Notes under the pieces: model-generated | What the model saw: only the letters and a program-made list of their open reading frames with translations | Database searches by the model: none | Told to the model about the DNA's origin: nothing | Part shown: positions 16,777-26,003 of the stretch, piece by piece | How positions within the stretch are numbered: position 1 is the stretch's first letter | Layout of the letters: every line of letters starts with the position of its first letter | Translations under genes and position numbers: made by a program | Source of the DNA: DASPKM01 sp035628135 | GTDB taxonomy: Bacteria; Bacteroidota; Bacteroidia; Chitinophagales; Chitinophagaceae | Assembly (NCBI GenBank): GCA_035628135.1 | Contig: DASPKM010000013.1 | Coordinates: 62,001 to 126,000 of the forward strand | DNA: 64,000 nt | Direction: 5' to 3'

Positions 16777-18072
16777 TTACATTACCGTTGCCGGCGTTTT
16801 CCTGTTAGAAGTGATGTACATGATACAAGCCCAGCCAAGCGGCACCAGCAGGGCGCCCAATACAAAGAATGCGGTATAGTTCGTTTTGGTCAGCACAGGC
16901 ACCAGCCAGGTTACGATCAGCGTTCCCGCCACGGCCGATGTGCCGCCCATGCCCGCAACCGTTCCCACGTTCTTTCCATGGAAATAATCCGATGGAAGGG
17001 TTTGCAGGTTATTGATGAGAAATTGAAAACCGAACAGCGTGGCACTGATGAGCGCGATGGCAACACCTACCTGCTCTCTCATTTGCTCCAGGTAAAATGC
17101 GATAATAACAAGCGGCAGCAGCATGATGATGCTGCCCAACGTAATGGCATTCTTTCTTGCTTTTACGGCCGTAACACCATTCTTAATTTGTTGGGACGAA
17201 TAAAATCCTCCGGCCAATCCGCCAATGGCCGCAAACAGGAAGGGTACCCATCCGAAAGCGCCCACCTGCTTAATATCGAAAGCATATTGCTCTTTAAGAA
17301 AAAAAGGAAGCCAGGTCACGAACATCCACCAGATGGGATCGATGAAGAACCTTGAAGTAATGACGCCCCAGGTATTCCTGAATTGTAACAATTGCTTCCA
17401 TGAATACACCGTTACCGCTGCAGTGACTGTTTTTCTATCGGTGGCGCTCAAAAGAATATGGTCTTTTTCTTTCTGGGTGATCCAGGGATGTTTGTCGGGC
17501 GTATTCTTATTAATGAGCAGCCAGGGAATTATCCATAGCAATCCCAATACGCCGATGCCGGCAAAAGTTATTTTCCAGCCGAATGCCAGGTAAAGACTTG
17601 CAATGAATGGCGCGGCCACTACCGAGCCAAGCGAAGCGCCCGCCCCGAATATGCCTTGCGCGATGGCCCGTTCTTTTGCGGGGAACCATTCGGCATTGCT
17701 TTTAGCCGCGCCGGGCCAGTTGCCGGCTTCGGTTAACCCGAGGAGAAAGCGGAATATGTTGAAGGAAGCCAGCGTTCTGGCCACTGCATGCAATGCGATG
17801 GCAATGCTCCATCCCACAATGGAAATTACGAAACCAATTCGCGTGCCTACAGCGTCCATCAACTTGCCCGTAACCGTTTGGCCGATTGCATAAGCGATCA
17901 TGAAGAACGTGGTGATCAGCTTCAGCGCATCCTTACTATTGGCTTCGGTAATACCGAAATCGCCATAGATATAGGGCCAGAGAATGTTGATGGCGGTACG
18001 ATCGATGTAATTGATGATCGTTGCCAAAGCTATCAGCCCGATGATGTACCAGCGTAATCCTTTGATCTGCAT
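16777..18072 (-). CDS. MFS transporter, hexuronate-type (ACS family)
   Basis: From the preferred start at 18072 (MQIKGLRWYIIG) the protein has 431 residues and 12 membrane segments. The anion:cation symporter signature appears as NYIDRTAINILWPYI and, at the end of helix 4, as FRFLLGLTEAGNWPGAAK, as in ExuT and glucarate transporters. An upstream in-frame ATG would overlap the cupin gene and add 26 non-membrane residues, so it is rejected. It probably brings unsaturated uronate or DEH across the inner membrane after PL17 cleavage. It follows the cupin by 5 bp. Confidence 0.85.
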   Translation of the reverse strand: MQIKGLRWYIIGLIALATIINYIDRTAINILWPYIYGDFGITEANSKDALKLITTFFMIAYAIGQTVTGKLMDAVGTRIGFVISIVGWSIAIALHAVARTLASFNIFRFLLGLTEAGNWPGAAKSNAEWFPAKERAIAQGIFGAGASLGSVVAAPFIASLYLAFGWKITFAGIGVLGLLWIIPWLLINKNTPDKHPWITQKEKDHILLSATDRKTVTAAVTVYSWKQLLQFRNTWGVITSRFFIDPIWWMFVTWLPFFLKEQYAFDIKQVGAFGWVPFLFAAIGGLAGGFYSSQQIKNGVTAVKARKNAITLGSIIMLLPLVIIAFYLEQMREQVGVAIALISATLFGFQFLINNLQTLPSDYFHGKNVGTVAGMGGTSAVAGTLIVTWLVPVLTKTNYTAFFVLGALLVPLGWACIMYITSNRKTPATVM

Positions 18073-18077
18073 GTTTG

Positions 18078-18434
18078 CTAGCTTCTGGGAATGATGAAAT
18101 CTTCTCTCATGGGACTGAACACGTCTATCAACACACCGGCTTCCAGGCACACGCAGCCGTGCAGCACATTCGGTGGAATGTAAAAAGCATCGCCTGCGCG
18201 AAGCACCTTGCTTTGCCCGCCGATCTCCACTTCAAATACGCCACTTTCCACGTGCGTGGCCTGCGAATGATAGTGCTGGTGCAGTATGCCGATGCCGCCG
18301 GTTTCAAATTCCACTTTCACCATCATCAGCTTCTCGTCGTAAGCCATGATCTTGCGCTTTACACCCACGCCCATTGGCTCCCAGGGCACTTCGTGATTGT
18401 TGATGAATACTCTCGCCGTTGCCGTCGTTGACAT
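18078..18434 (-). CDS. kdgF: KdgF-like cupin, uronate linearisation
   Basis: The 118-residue single-domain cupin carries the metal motif GILHQHYHSQATHVESG (two-His pattern plus Glu) and a second motif with YIPPNVLHG. KdgF converts 4,5-unsaturated monouronates from alginate or pectin into linear DEH/DKI. Size and motif spacing match. Its place between the PL17 and transporter genes fits that step. Cupins are functionally broad, so the assignment leans on context. Confidence 0.75.
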   Translation of the reverse strand: MSTTATARVFINNHEVPWEPMGVGVKRKIMAYDEKLMMVKVEFETGGIGILHQHYHSQATHVESGVFEVEIGGQSKVLRAGDAFYIPPNVLHGCVCLEAGVLIDVFSPMREDFIIPRS

Positions 18435-18470
18435 TGTTAGGGTTGATTTTAACGGTTAATGATTATAGGA

Positions 18471-20675
18471 TTACAGTTTAAAACGTGGATCGTATATTTT
18501 AATAAATGGGCCGCCCGTCCACTCATGCACTATGCCCTGGATGGTAATGGACCGTTTGGCCGAGTAACTGAAATCATCATTGCATTGCACCAATACCCAT
18601 TGAAACCCATCGGCCATCACTACACCGGTAACGGTAAATTGTTCGTCGTTCCGCAACAGGCGCATACGCCGTACCGATGGCGCCGAGCTGCTGGATGTTT
18701 CCAATACTGGGTCAAGCTTCCCATGCACTTCTACTATGTTCACAAAAGTTTGCGTTTTCCCCTTCTTACGAATGATAAAGCAAGGTTCGCGGCGAAGGTT
18801 GAAGTTCGGATCGTTGGCGCCGGAGCGCGCAAAGAACAACTGCGCTGAGTCCTGCACCAGCGATGAAATGGTGTAATAAGTTTTATCGTTCAGAAATGTG
18901 CATTGTACCAGCGTATCTCTTACTGCCGCGGAAGCCTCTTTCCATAAAAACTGATACCCGTTGCGCTTACCCAGTGGCTCCTGCGAGTTGGTAAATGCAT
19001 CATACTTAAACGATGTGCTTATCAATTGTCCATTGTAGTGGAAGGGCAAATCGTATTGGTGGTCGTTTCCTGAAACCGCACTAAAAATGTCTACGATCAG
19101 TTTTTGACCAGTATGCATTTCCACGAAATACAAACCGCGTCTTAACTGAACATCTTTATATGCATTGTTTTCCATTGCACTTGCTGCCTGGAGATCGCCA
19201 CTATAAAGACTACTATGTAGTTTAACCGGGTGATGTTGCCCCGCCAGTTTCTCATCAGCGTTAAAATGACTGGTCTCGTCTACCACAATCGTATTATGCG
19301 CAATGGTCTGCGATGCGTACGCATCGTTCTCAGGCAAATACCGCCCTCCGTATTTTTGCTCTACGGCCACAAACCGCACGGACCCGTAGTCGGTCAGTAT
19401 TTCGTTCCCTTTATCATACAATACCATGTTTAGCCTGTCGAAATGCCCATGAGAAAGTCCGTGCGAGGTGTACTTGAATATCAGCGTGGAAAGGCTATCG
19501 CCGGTACCGTGGCGAATAAGACTTAATCCTCCCTGCTTGCCATCGACACCATCGGTATATTCAACCGATTCGTATGGATAATGAATGGGAACATTAACCT
19601 GGGCAATTGCCGCAGCAATGCCGGCGCCACCCTTATTGAGCAATACGCGGTTTTGTTTTTTTGCTACCGGCAGCAATCCCGGGTCTTTCCCATACACCGC
19701 CCAGGCTATGCTCAGTGCGGTGACCATTTCATTGGTGGTAAAATCCTTTTCCTTGATAGCATCATTGAGCGGAAAGAAACGTCCGTCCAGATTGGTTTGC
19801 TGCAGGCCTGCATGCAGCGCCCGGCGCAGAATGCGGTTGCGATGCTCGAAGATTTTTAATTCAGGGCGTGCGTGCTCCAAAGCATTTGCAAACAGGTAAA
19901 AAGGAAGAATGGCATAGCGTACGTAATAAGGTCCTTCGGCATAATAGCCATCCGGCGCAAAGAGATTGTCCATTTGTGCTATGAAGCCGCTTTTACCGTT
20001 CTTGTCCGTTCCATAGAGCGCCATGTCAACGTATTCCTTATTGCCTGTTGCAAGCCCGGCCAGGCCTACACCCGCGCAGGCCCACACTCCGTGGTTGTGC
20101 AGCAGGTCGAACCAACGTTTCAGGTCTTTGGTGATGAATTCCACTTCGGGTTTAAAAGCGCCTGACTCGATGGTCTTTATTTCTGCCACGGTAAATGCAT
20201 TGCGCGTAAGGTCGAAGGCCATGCTGCTATACACCAGCCAGTTGGCATCGTTCAGGGCCTGCCAGAACAAGCGCCCCGGCGAACTGCTGGTAGCCTGGGG
20301 ATGCTTTTGCAGGGTGGGGTTCAGCGCTGCATATTTTAATAATACATCTTTCACCAGCTTCGCATACCTGGCATCGTTGGTAAGGTTATACAACAGCGCG
20401 CTATTAAACAGTAACATGTAATTGGCCTTGTGCCGTTCGTGCGTATAGCCGCCCGCAGGGTCTTTTGGCTGGGGCACGTCTACATCCTTGCCAATCCACA
20501 GGTCTACGTCCTTTTTTATTTCGTTGAATGAATGCCGCAGCAAGGGATATCTTGCAATGTCTTTTTTAACTGCCGTTGCTTCCGCCTTATCGAAAAATGT
20601 AATGGGATGCTGCGCGGCCAAAGCGGAATACAGCAAGAGGAAGGATATGGTAACAAGCAATCGCATTATTCTCAT
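18471..20675 (-). CDS. PL17 oligoalginate lyase (heparinase II/III-like)
   Basis: The 734-residue protein has a signal peptide, an (alpha/alpha)-toroid N-terminal domain and a C-terminal beta-sheet domain. The catalytic residues match the PL17 enzyme Alg17C in identity and spacing: Asn194 and His195 in LLHNHGVWAC and Tyr251 in AEGPYYVRY, 57 residues later. SHGLSHGHFDRLNMVLYD provides candidate metal ligands of the C-terminal domain. PL17 exolyases release unsaturated monouronate from oligoalginate. The SDR gene upstream and the cupin downstream would process the product. Confidence 0.9.
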   Translation of the reverse strand: MRIMRLLVTISFLLLYSALAAQHPITFFDKAEATAVKKDIARYPLLRHSFNEIKKDVDLWIGKDVDVPQPKDPAGGYTHERHKANYMLLFNSALLYNLTNDARYAKLVKDVLLKYAALNPTLQKHPQATSSSPGRLFWQALNDANWLVYSSMAFDLTRNAFTVAEIKTIESGAFKPEVEFITKDLKRWFDLLHNHGVWACAGVGLAGLATGNKEYVDMALYGTDKNGKSGFIAQMDNLFAPDGYYAEGPYYVRYAILPFYLFANALEHARPELKIFEHRNRILRRALHAGLQQTNLDGRFFPLNDAIKEKDFTTNEMVTALSIAWAVYGKDPGLLPVAKKQNRVLLNKGGAGIAAAIAQVNVPIHYPYESVEYTDGVDGKQGGLSLIRHGTGDSLSTLIFKYTSHGLSHGHFDRLNMVLYDKGNEILTDYGSVRFVAVEQKYGGRYLPENDAYASQTIAHNTIVVDETSHFNADEKLAGQHHPVKLHSSLYSGDLQAASAMENNAYKDVQLRRGLYFVEMHTGQKLIVDIFSAVSGNDHQYDLPFHYNGQLISTSFKYDAFTNSQEPLGKRNGYQFLWKEASAAVRDTLVQCTFLNDKTYYTISSLVQDSAQLFFARSGANDPNFNLRREPCFIIRKKGKTQTFVNIVEVHGKLDPVLETSSSSAPSVRRMRLLRNDEQFTVTGVVMADGFQWVLVQCNDDFSYSAKRSITIQGIVHEWTGGPFIKIYDPRFKL

Positions 20676-20690
20676 TGTTATGCACTAAGC

Positions 20691-21440
20691 TTACGCGAAA
20701 TAGGAACCGCCGTTTATTTCGACACTCTCTCCATTGATGAACGAAGCCGCATCGCTGGCCAGGTACAATACCAGGTCACCTACTTCGGCGGCTTCGCCTT
20801 CTCTTCTTAACGGCGTTGCTGCCGCTACATTCGTTCTTACTTCTGGCTTGGTAAAGGTGTTGTGGAAAGTAGTATTGATCATGCCTGGCGAAACGCAGTT
20901 CACGCGAATTCCTTTCGGGCCGAGTTCCTTTGCAAGCCCTCGTGTCATGGTCAGTATGCCGCCTTTGGCGGTGGCATAGGCCAGCGCGCCAAAACCGCCC
21001 CCATCTCTCGCCGCTTGTGAACTGAAGTTAACGATAGCCCCGCCCCTTGGCATGTAAGGCACTACTTCGCGGGTGACCAGGTATGCCGACTTCAGGTTTA
21101 CCGCTATTACCGCATCCCAGAAGTCCTCATCGAGATCCGCCAGTGGTTTTCTTGCCAGCAATCCGCCCGCAACATTTATGAGTATGTGTATCACGTCGCC
21201 AAATGCAGAGCGGCATGCATCCACTACTTTTTTTACGTCTTCGGCCTTTGTCATATCACCCTGCACGGTAATGGCTTCGCCCCCGTGTTGTTGAATGAGC
21301 TGCAATGTGTCGTTGGCCGATTGTGCGTCCTGGTAATAATTAATGCAGACTTTTGCGCCGGCTACCGCAAGTTTCAACGATACCTGTTTTCCGATATCTC
21401 TTGCGCCCCCGGTAACAATGGCAATTTTTCCTTGTAGCAT
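20691..21440 (-). CDS. SDR oxidoreductase, probable DEH reductase
   Basis: The 249-residue classical SDR has the cofactor loop TGGARDIGKQ (10-19), NVAGG, a catalytic Ser at 140/141 (NFSSQ), Tyr155 and Lys159 (YATAKGG), and the C-terminal GGSYFA. In alginate loci an SDR of this type reduces DEH to 2-keto-3-deoxygluconate with NAD(P)H. It is the first gene of the minus-strand operon, next to the LacI operator. A generic 3-oxoacyl-ACP reductase label would also fit the sequence; the context favours DEH. Confidence 0.8.
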   Translation of the reverse strand: MLQGKIAIVTGGARDIGKQVSLKLAVAGAKVCINYYQDAQSANDTLQLIQQHGGEAITVQGDMTKAEDVKKVVDACRSAFGDVIHILINVAGGLLARKPLADLDEDFWDAVIAVNLKSAYLVTREVVPYMPRGGAIVNFSSQAARDGGGFGALAYATAKGGILTMTRGLAKELGPKGIRVNCVSPGMINTTFHNTFTKPEVRTNVAAATPLRREGEAAEVGDLVLYLASDAASFINGESVEINGGSYFA

Positions 21441-21590
21441 ACAATTGTTGGTTCTGGTGGAACAATATTAACTGGATTTACCAGCAGCAAGCGAACAGGG
21501 TGATTTGAAGATTTTAAATAATCAGGTCTCCTATTGAAAAAAGAGCGATAAAATGCTCATAAACTAAAGATATTCTAAAAAACCATGGCC

Positions 21591-21623
21591 GGAAACGTTA
21601 CCGGTAACGCTACCGGTATTTCC
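21591..21623. promoter_or_regulatory. Palindromic LacI-type operator in the divergent alginate promoter
   Basis: The site contains a perfect 14-bp palindrome CGTTACCGGTAACG (21596-21609), immediately followed by a second TACCGGTA half-site pair (21611-21618), the whole flanked by GGAAA and TTTCC. LacI-family regulators bind such CG-centred palindromes. It lies between the SDR operon and lacI, about 42 bp before the lacI start, so one site can control both directions. A weak -7-like TATCTTTA for the minus operon lies just downstream of it. Confidence 0.65.
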
Positions 21624-21664
21624 GAAGCAATCTTTATTTTAGCTTTAACCACCATTGACCGCAC

Positions 21665-22702
21665 ATGGACAAACCAGCCACCATTAAGGACATTGCCAAA
21701 CGACTGAACGTTTCCATCTCCACCGTTTCGCGCGCCATGCGCAATGCGCCGGACGTAAATGCCGAAACACGCAAGGCGGTGATGGCCTTGTCAGATGAAT
21801 TGAACTATCAACCCAACAAACTTGCGCTAAGCCTTAAGCAAAAGCAAACGCACAACATCGGCGTCATTGTTCCTAATCTGGATTATGTGTTGGCCACCAT
21901 GGTAAAAGGCATAGACGAAGTGGCTTTGGAAGCTGGCTATACCGTGATGGTTTGCCAGAGCAACGAGTCGTTCGGCCGCGAAATGGTGAACACACGCCGC
22001 CTGCTGGATAGTTTGGTGGATGGTTTCATCATTTCTGTTTCCAGCGAAACAAAAGTGTTCGATCATTTCAAGAAGATACAGGAAAAGAAGATCCCCATGG
22101 TGGTGTTCGATCGTGTGTCGCCAGACCTGCAGGCCCCCGGTGTGCGCATCGATAACATGGACGGCGGGTACCAGGCAACGGAACACCTGCTGGAACAGGG
22201 ATATAAGCGCATCGCCATTCTTGCAGGGCCTAAAAACCTCGGCATCAGCAATAGCAGGCTCGATGGATACCTTGCCGCCCTGAAGAAATACAAGGTGAAG
22301 CCAGATCCTGACCTTATCATTCATTGCGATTTCAATCAACACTATGCGTACCTGGCCACGCAGGAATTGCTGAGCATGAAGAAAAGACCCGATGCTATTT
22401 GTACCATCAGCGACCGCATGGCCATCGGCGCCATGCTGGCCATTAAAGAAAAGGGATTGAAGATGCCGCACGATATCGGGCTCGTAGGGTTCAACAATGA
22501 ACCCGTGGTAAGTCTTGTTACACCCGCCATCAGCAGTATAGACCAACCGGCCTTCGAGCTGGGCAAGATGGCAGGCAAGCTGTTTATTGAAACGTTGCAT
22601 AACAACAGCGACATGAGCCATGTGGAATACGTGTTGAAGCCAAAGCTCATCGTGCGGGAATCATCATTGAGAAATTCACCTAAAAACGCCCGTTCAAAAT
22701 AA
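21665..22702 (+). CDS. LacI-family transcriptional regulator of the alginate locus
   Basis: The 345-residue protein starts with a LacI helix-turn-helix (ATIKDIAKRLNVSISTVSRA), the hinge helix region NYQPNKLALSLK, and a periplasmic-binding-like effector domain beginning IGVIVPNLDYVLATMVKGID. The effector core contains VVFDRV, GYKRIAILAGP and GLVGFNNEP. It probably represses the two divergent arms until an alginate-derived sugar binds. It is 4 bp from the PL6 gene, so it is co-transcribed with part of its own regulon. Confidence 0.9.
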   Translation: MDKPATIKDIAKRLNVSISTVSRAMRNAPDVNAETRKAVMALSDELNYQPNKLALSLKQKQTHNIGVIVPNLDYVLATMVKGIDEVALEAGYTVMVCQSNESFGREMVNTRRLLDSLVDGFIISVSSETKVFDHFKKIQEKKIPMVVFDRVSPDLQAPGVRIDNMDGGYQATEHLLEQGYKRIAILAGPKNLGISNSRLDGYLAALKKYKVKPDPDLIIHCDFNQHYAYLATQELLSMKKRPDAICTISDRMAIGAMLAIKEKGLKMPHDIGLVGFNNEPVVSLVTPAISSIDQPAFELGKMAGKLFIETLHNNSDMSHVEYVLKPKLIVRESSLRNSPKNARSK

Positions 22703-22706
22703 TTGT

Positions 22707-24983
22707 ATGAAACAATTGCTGTTGTTAATGTGCTGCCTCTTCATTGCCACGCTGGCAATGCCGAAGACCATTGTGGTAAAAAACAAGGAAGAACTGAATG
22801 CAGCGAACAAACAGGCCAAGCCGGGTGATCTTATTCTGCTCGAAGCCGGTGAATGGAACAATGTGGCCATGGTGCTCACTTGCTCGGGCACTAAAGACAA
22901 GCCCATTACTTTCAGGGCAAGCGTGCCGGGCAAGGTAAGGATCACGGGCAACTCGTACCTGAAGCTGGGGGGTAGCTATATAATAGTGAGCGGACTTCAT
23001 TTTATCAAAGGATATGCGGGCGATGAAGCTGTGATCGACTTCCGGGTGAATAAAAACCAACTGGCCAATAATTGCCGCATTACCAACTGCACGATAGAAG
23101 ATTTCAACAATCCAAAGCGGATGGACGAAAACAACTGGATATTGTTTTATGGAAAGAACAACCGGTTGGACCATTGCAGTTTCATCAATAAAAAAAATAT
23201 GGGTGTGTTGCTCGCAGTAGTGCTGGACGATGACCGCAGCAGGCAGAACTTTCATTCCATCGACCATAATTATTTCGGGTTGCGGGTGCCGCTCGCCTCC
23301 AATGGCGGCGAAATTATTCGTGTGGGCGTATCGCAGCACTGCGAGTTCAATTCCAACACCATCATATCAGATAATTTTTTCGAGCATTGCGATGGCGAGG
23401 CCGAGGTCATTTCCATTAAGTCAGGCAGCAACATCGTGCGGAACAATTTATTTTATGAATGCCAGGGCAGCGTGGTGTTAAGGCATGGGGATAATAATAC
23501 AGTAGAGAACAATATTTTTTTGGGCAATGGCAAGGAGGGAACAGGCGGGGTTCGCGTCATCAACCGGGGGCAATGGGTGGTGCACAATTATTTTTACAGG
23601 TGCAGGGGAACAGGCTTCCGTTCGCCGCTGGCCATCATGAACGGTGTGCCCAATTCACCGGCGCACCGGTATGTGCAGGTGACCGATGCCGTTATAGCAA
23701 ACAATAATTTTAGCGAATGTTCTTTTATCAGTCTGGGAGAGGGAAGCGATAAAGAAAGATCGGTCCCGCCCTCGAACGTGTTGTTTTTGAACAATACGTT
23801 CTACAATTCAGGCGACAGCATTTTTTTTAAGGCTTATGATGATATCAGCGGGTTCCGTTTCAGCGGGAATAAGATCGATACGCGTCTGGCGCAACCTGCT
23901 CCCAACGGTTTTGAAAGATCGATGTTCACCACGCAAAAGCGGGCGTGGGCCACTGTGCCAAAGACCTACAAGCGCTTTTCGCACCCTTTACCCGATTCAC
24001 TTCAGCAGGCCGCGTTGAAGCGGTTGCGGGGCCGCCTCTCTCCCACCCCCGGCGCTTCCAACGAAAAAGCAATAGAAAATGTACAACGCAATGCGCGGAA
24101 TGCCTGTGGGGCTGAATGGTATAGGCAAATCCGGGAGGTTGCTTATACCGGCGGACTTGTTGATTGCAGCACTGCGGCAGAAGTATACGAATTGCTAAGC
24201 AGGAACCAACCGATAAATATACGACTGACCGCAAAAGAATATTCCTTTGACAAGCCGTTGTACATATCGAACTATACAAAGTTCATAGCCAATTATGAAA
24301 CCCCGATCATATTCAACACGGGTAAGACAATGAGCGCTTTTATCATCCGGGGGAAGGGCCATCTTGCCATGACGAACATTTTTGTAAACGCCGCAGGGAT
24401 ACAAGCCACCAATTTTATTGCAAGCGATACCACGGGTAGCAGTGAACGTTACAGTGTATCCATCGAACATTGCATGTTCAGGAATTTCAGCAGGGAAAAG
24501 GGCTGTCAAAGCTTTTTATTCGCAAATAAGTCTACCGTGGCCGACAGCATTGCCATCCGTCACAGCTCATTCATACAAAACAGCTTTAATCACCTGGTGA
24601 TGAATGCCGAGAAAGATGATAAGGGTTATTACAATGCGGAGCGCATTATCCTGGAAGGGAATGACTTCGTGGCCGAACAGGGAATATTGATCGATATTTA
24701 CCGGGGCGGCAACGACGAAAGTACCCTGGGACCAAAACTAACCGTGAACAACAACCGTTTCACAAATTGCATTGCCGATCAAGGTCCCCTCATCCAGCTT
24801 ACGGGCGTGCAGAAAACGCAGTTTACCGGGAATGATTTCCGGGATTGCCAGCCCAACGGAAAACTGTTTATTTTTAAGGATATCGTACGGGCCGACCATG
24901 TGTTGCAGAAGAATAGTTTCAAAGGCTCGGGAGAGATACAGGCCAATGGCTTTGTAAAGAGTGAGGGAAATACCATGCGGTAA
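22707..24983 (+). CDS. PL6 alginate lyase (two-domain, AlyGC-like)
   Basis: The 758-residue protein has a signal peptide and two right-handed parallel beta-helix domains, as in AlyGC. Catalytic Lys238 (GEAEVISIKSG) and Arg259 (GSVVLRHGDNN) are 21 residues apart, the spacing of Lys220/Arg241 in AlyGC. The calcium ligands also align: Asn199, Glu231 and Glu233. The usual NKS triad reads IKS here. The second domain (about 450-758) is rich in Asn-containing beta-helix turns. It would cut alginate, probably guluronate-rich, by beta-elimination outside the cytoplasm. The gene lies 4 bp after lacI. Confidence 0.9.
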   Translation: MKQLLLLMCCLFIATLAMPKTIVVKNKEELNAANKQAKPGDLILLEAGEWNNVAMVLTCSGTKDKPITFRASVPGKVRITGNSYLKLGGSYIIVSGLHFIKGYAGDEAVIDFRVNKNQLANNCRITNCTIEDFNNPKRMDENNWILFYGKNNRLDHCSFINKKNMGVLLAVVLDDDRSRQNFHSIDHNYFGLRVPLASNGGEIIRVGVSQHCEFNSNTIISDNFFEHCDGEAEVISIKSGSNIVRNNLFYECQGSVVLRHGDNNTVENNIFLGNGKEGTGGVRVINRGQWVVHNYFYRCRGTGFRSPLAIMNGVPNSPAHRYVQVTDAVIANNNFSECSFISLGEGSDKERSVPPSNVLFLNNTFYNSGDSIFFKAYDDISGFRFSGNKIDTRLAQPAPNGFERSMFTTQKRAWATVPKTYKRFSHPLPDSLQQAALKRLRGRLSPTPGASNEKAIENVQRNARNACGAEWYRQIREVAYTGGLVDCSTAAEVYELLSRNQPINIRLTAKEYSFDKPLYISNYTKFIANYETPIIFNTGKTMSAFIIRGKGHLAMTNIFVNAAGIQATNFIASDTTGSSERYSVSIEHCMFRNFSREKGCQSFLFANKSTVADSIAIRHSSFIQNSFNHLVMNAEKDDKGYYNAERIILEGNDFVAEQGILIDIYRGGNDESTLGPKLTVNNNRFTNCIADQGPLIQLTGVQKTQFTGNDFRDCQPNGKLFIFKDIVRADHVLQKNSFKGSGEIQANGFVKSEGNTMR

Positions 24984-25004
24984 CCAATATTCACCACACA
25001 ATAC

Positions 25005-26003
25005 ATGAAACTAACACTTACGCTGGCATTGATGCTGTTACTGGCGTGCAGCGAACCATCTAAAGAAAAAACCTATAGAACCATCGGCGGCATCGAGCGC
25101 ATCGATCCTGAGATCAATGCAATCATCGATAGCAATGCAGTTATTGAAATAATAGCCGAAGGGTTCGAGTGGTCGGAAGGACCGGTGTGGCTTGAAAAGC
25201 AGCAAAAGCTGTTGTTCTCCGACGTTCCCAAAAACACCATCCATGCATGGTCGGAAGAAAAGGGGACCGAAGTATACCTTACCCCATCAGGATATACCGG
25301 CAATACAACACGCGGTGGGGAAACCGGCTCCAACGGACTGCAGCTTATGAACGACTCGCTGGTATTGTGCCAGCACGGCAACAGGCAGGTAGCGGTAATG
25401 AATGCACCGTTAGACGCACCAAAATCAGACTTCCGTTCCCTTGCCAACCAATACAACCGTAAAAAGTTCAACAGCCCCAACGACCTTGTCATTCGCAGCA
25501 ATGGCGATGTATTTTTTACCGATCCTCCTTACGGGTTGGAAAAAGGAATGGACGACAGCACCAAAGAAACGCCTTTCCAGGGAGTATATAAAGTATCCGG
25601 CGGCCGCGTAACCTTAATGGTAGATTCTATTACAAGGCCCAATGGCATTGCGTTTACACCGGATGAAAAAGTTTTGATCGTTGCAAATTCCGATCCTGCA
25701 AAGCCTTTTTGGTATGCGTATGATGTAACAGCCGGTGACTCCCTTATCAATGCGAGAATACATCACGATGCAAGCGCAGCAGCCAAAACAGAAAAGGGTT
25801 TGCCCGATGGTTTGAAGATAGATAAACAGGGATATGTATTTGCCAGCGGTCCGGGAGGCTTGTGGATCTTCAATAAAAACGGAAAGCTCATCGGCAAATG
25901 CAAAATACCCGAGGCTACTTCAAATTGCGCTTTGTCGGCCGACGAAAAAACCCTGTACATCACCTCAGACATGTACGTGCTAAGGATCAGGATGCGGAAG
26001 TAA
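25005..26003 (+). CDS. SMP-30/gluconolactonase-like lipoprotein
   Basis: The 332-residue protein begins with a lipoprotein signal (LTLALMLLLACSEPS). The six-bladed propeller has the family markers FEWSEGPVWL (metal-ligand Glu), FNSPNDLVIRSNGDVFFTDPPYG (Asn and Asp ligands) and RPNGIAFTPDEK. Members hydrolyse sugar lactones with a divalent metal. It closes the plus-strand alginate arm, 21 bp after PL6, but its step in alginate use is not defined. Its last 17 bp overlap the convergent methyltransferase gene. Confidence 0.85.
   Translation: MKLTLTLALMLLLACSEPSKEKTYRTIGGIERIDPEINAIIDSNAVIEIIAEGFEWSEGPVWLEKQQKLLFSDVPKNTIHAWSEEKGTEVYLTPSGYTGNTTRGGETGSNGLQLMNDSLVLCQHGNRQVAVMNAPLDAPKSDFRSLANQYNRKKFNSPNDLVIRSNGDVFFTDPPYGLEKGMDDSTKETPFQGVYKVSGGRVTLMVDSITRPNGIAFTPDEKVLIVANSDPAKPFWYAYDVTAGDSLINARIHHDASAAAKTEKGLPDGLKIDKQGYVFASGPGGLWIFNKNGKLIGKCKIPEATSNCALSADEKTLYITSDMYVLRIRMRK

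Noticed and set aside
16777..18150. Longer MFS protein starting at 18150
   Set aside because: The extra 26 residues overlap the cupin gene in another frame and are polar; the start at 18072 fits the 5-bp spacing.
20691..21440. FabG-like fatty-acid reductase role for the SDR
   Set aside because: Sequence alone would allow it, but the operon with PL17, KdgF and an uronate transporter makes DEH reduction far more likely.
21827..22621. Minus-strand open frame of 264 codons opposite lacI
   Set aside because: Antisense shadow of a clear LacI gene with HTH and effector domain; His-rich composition typical of complementary frames.
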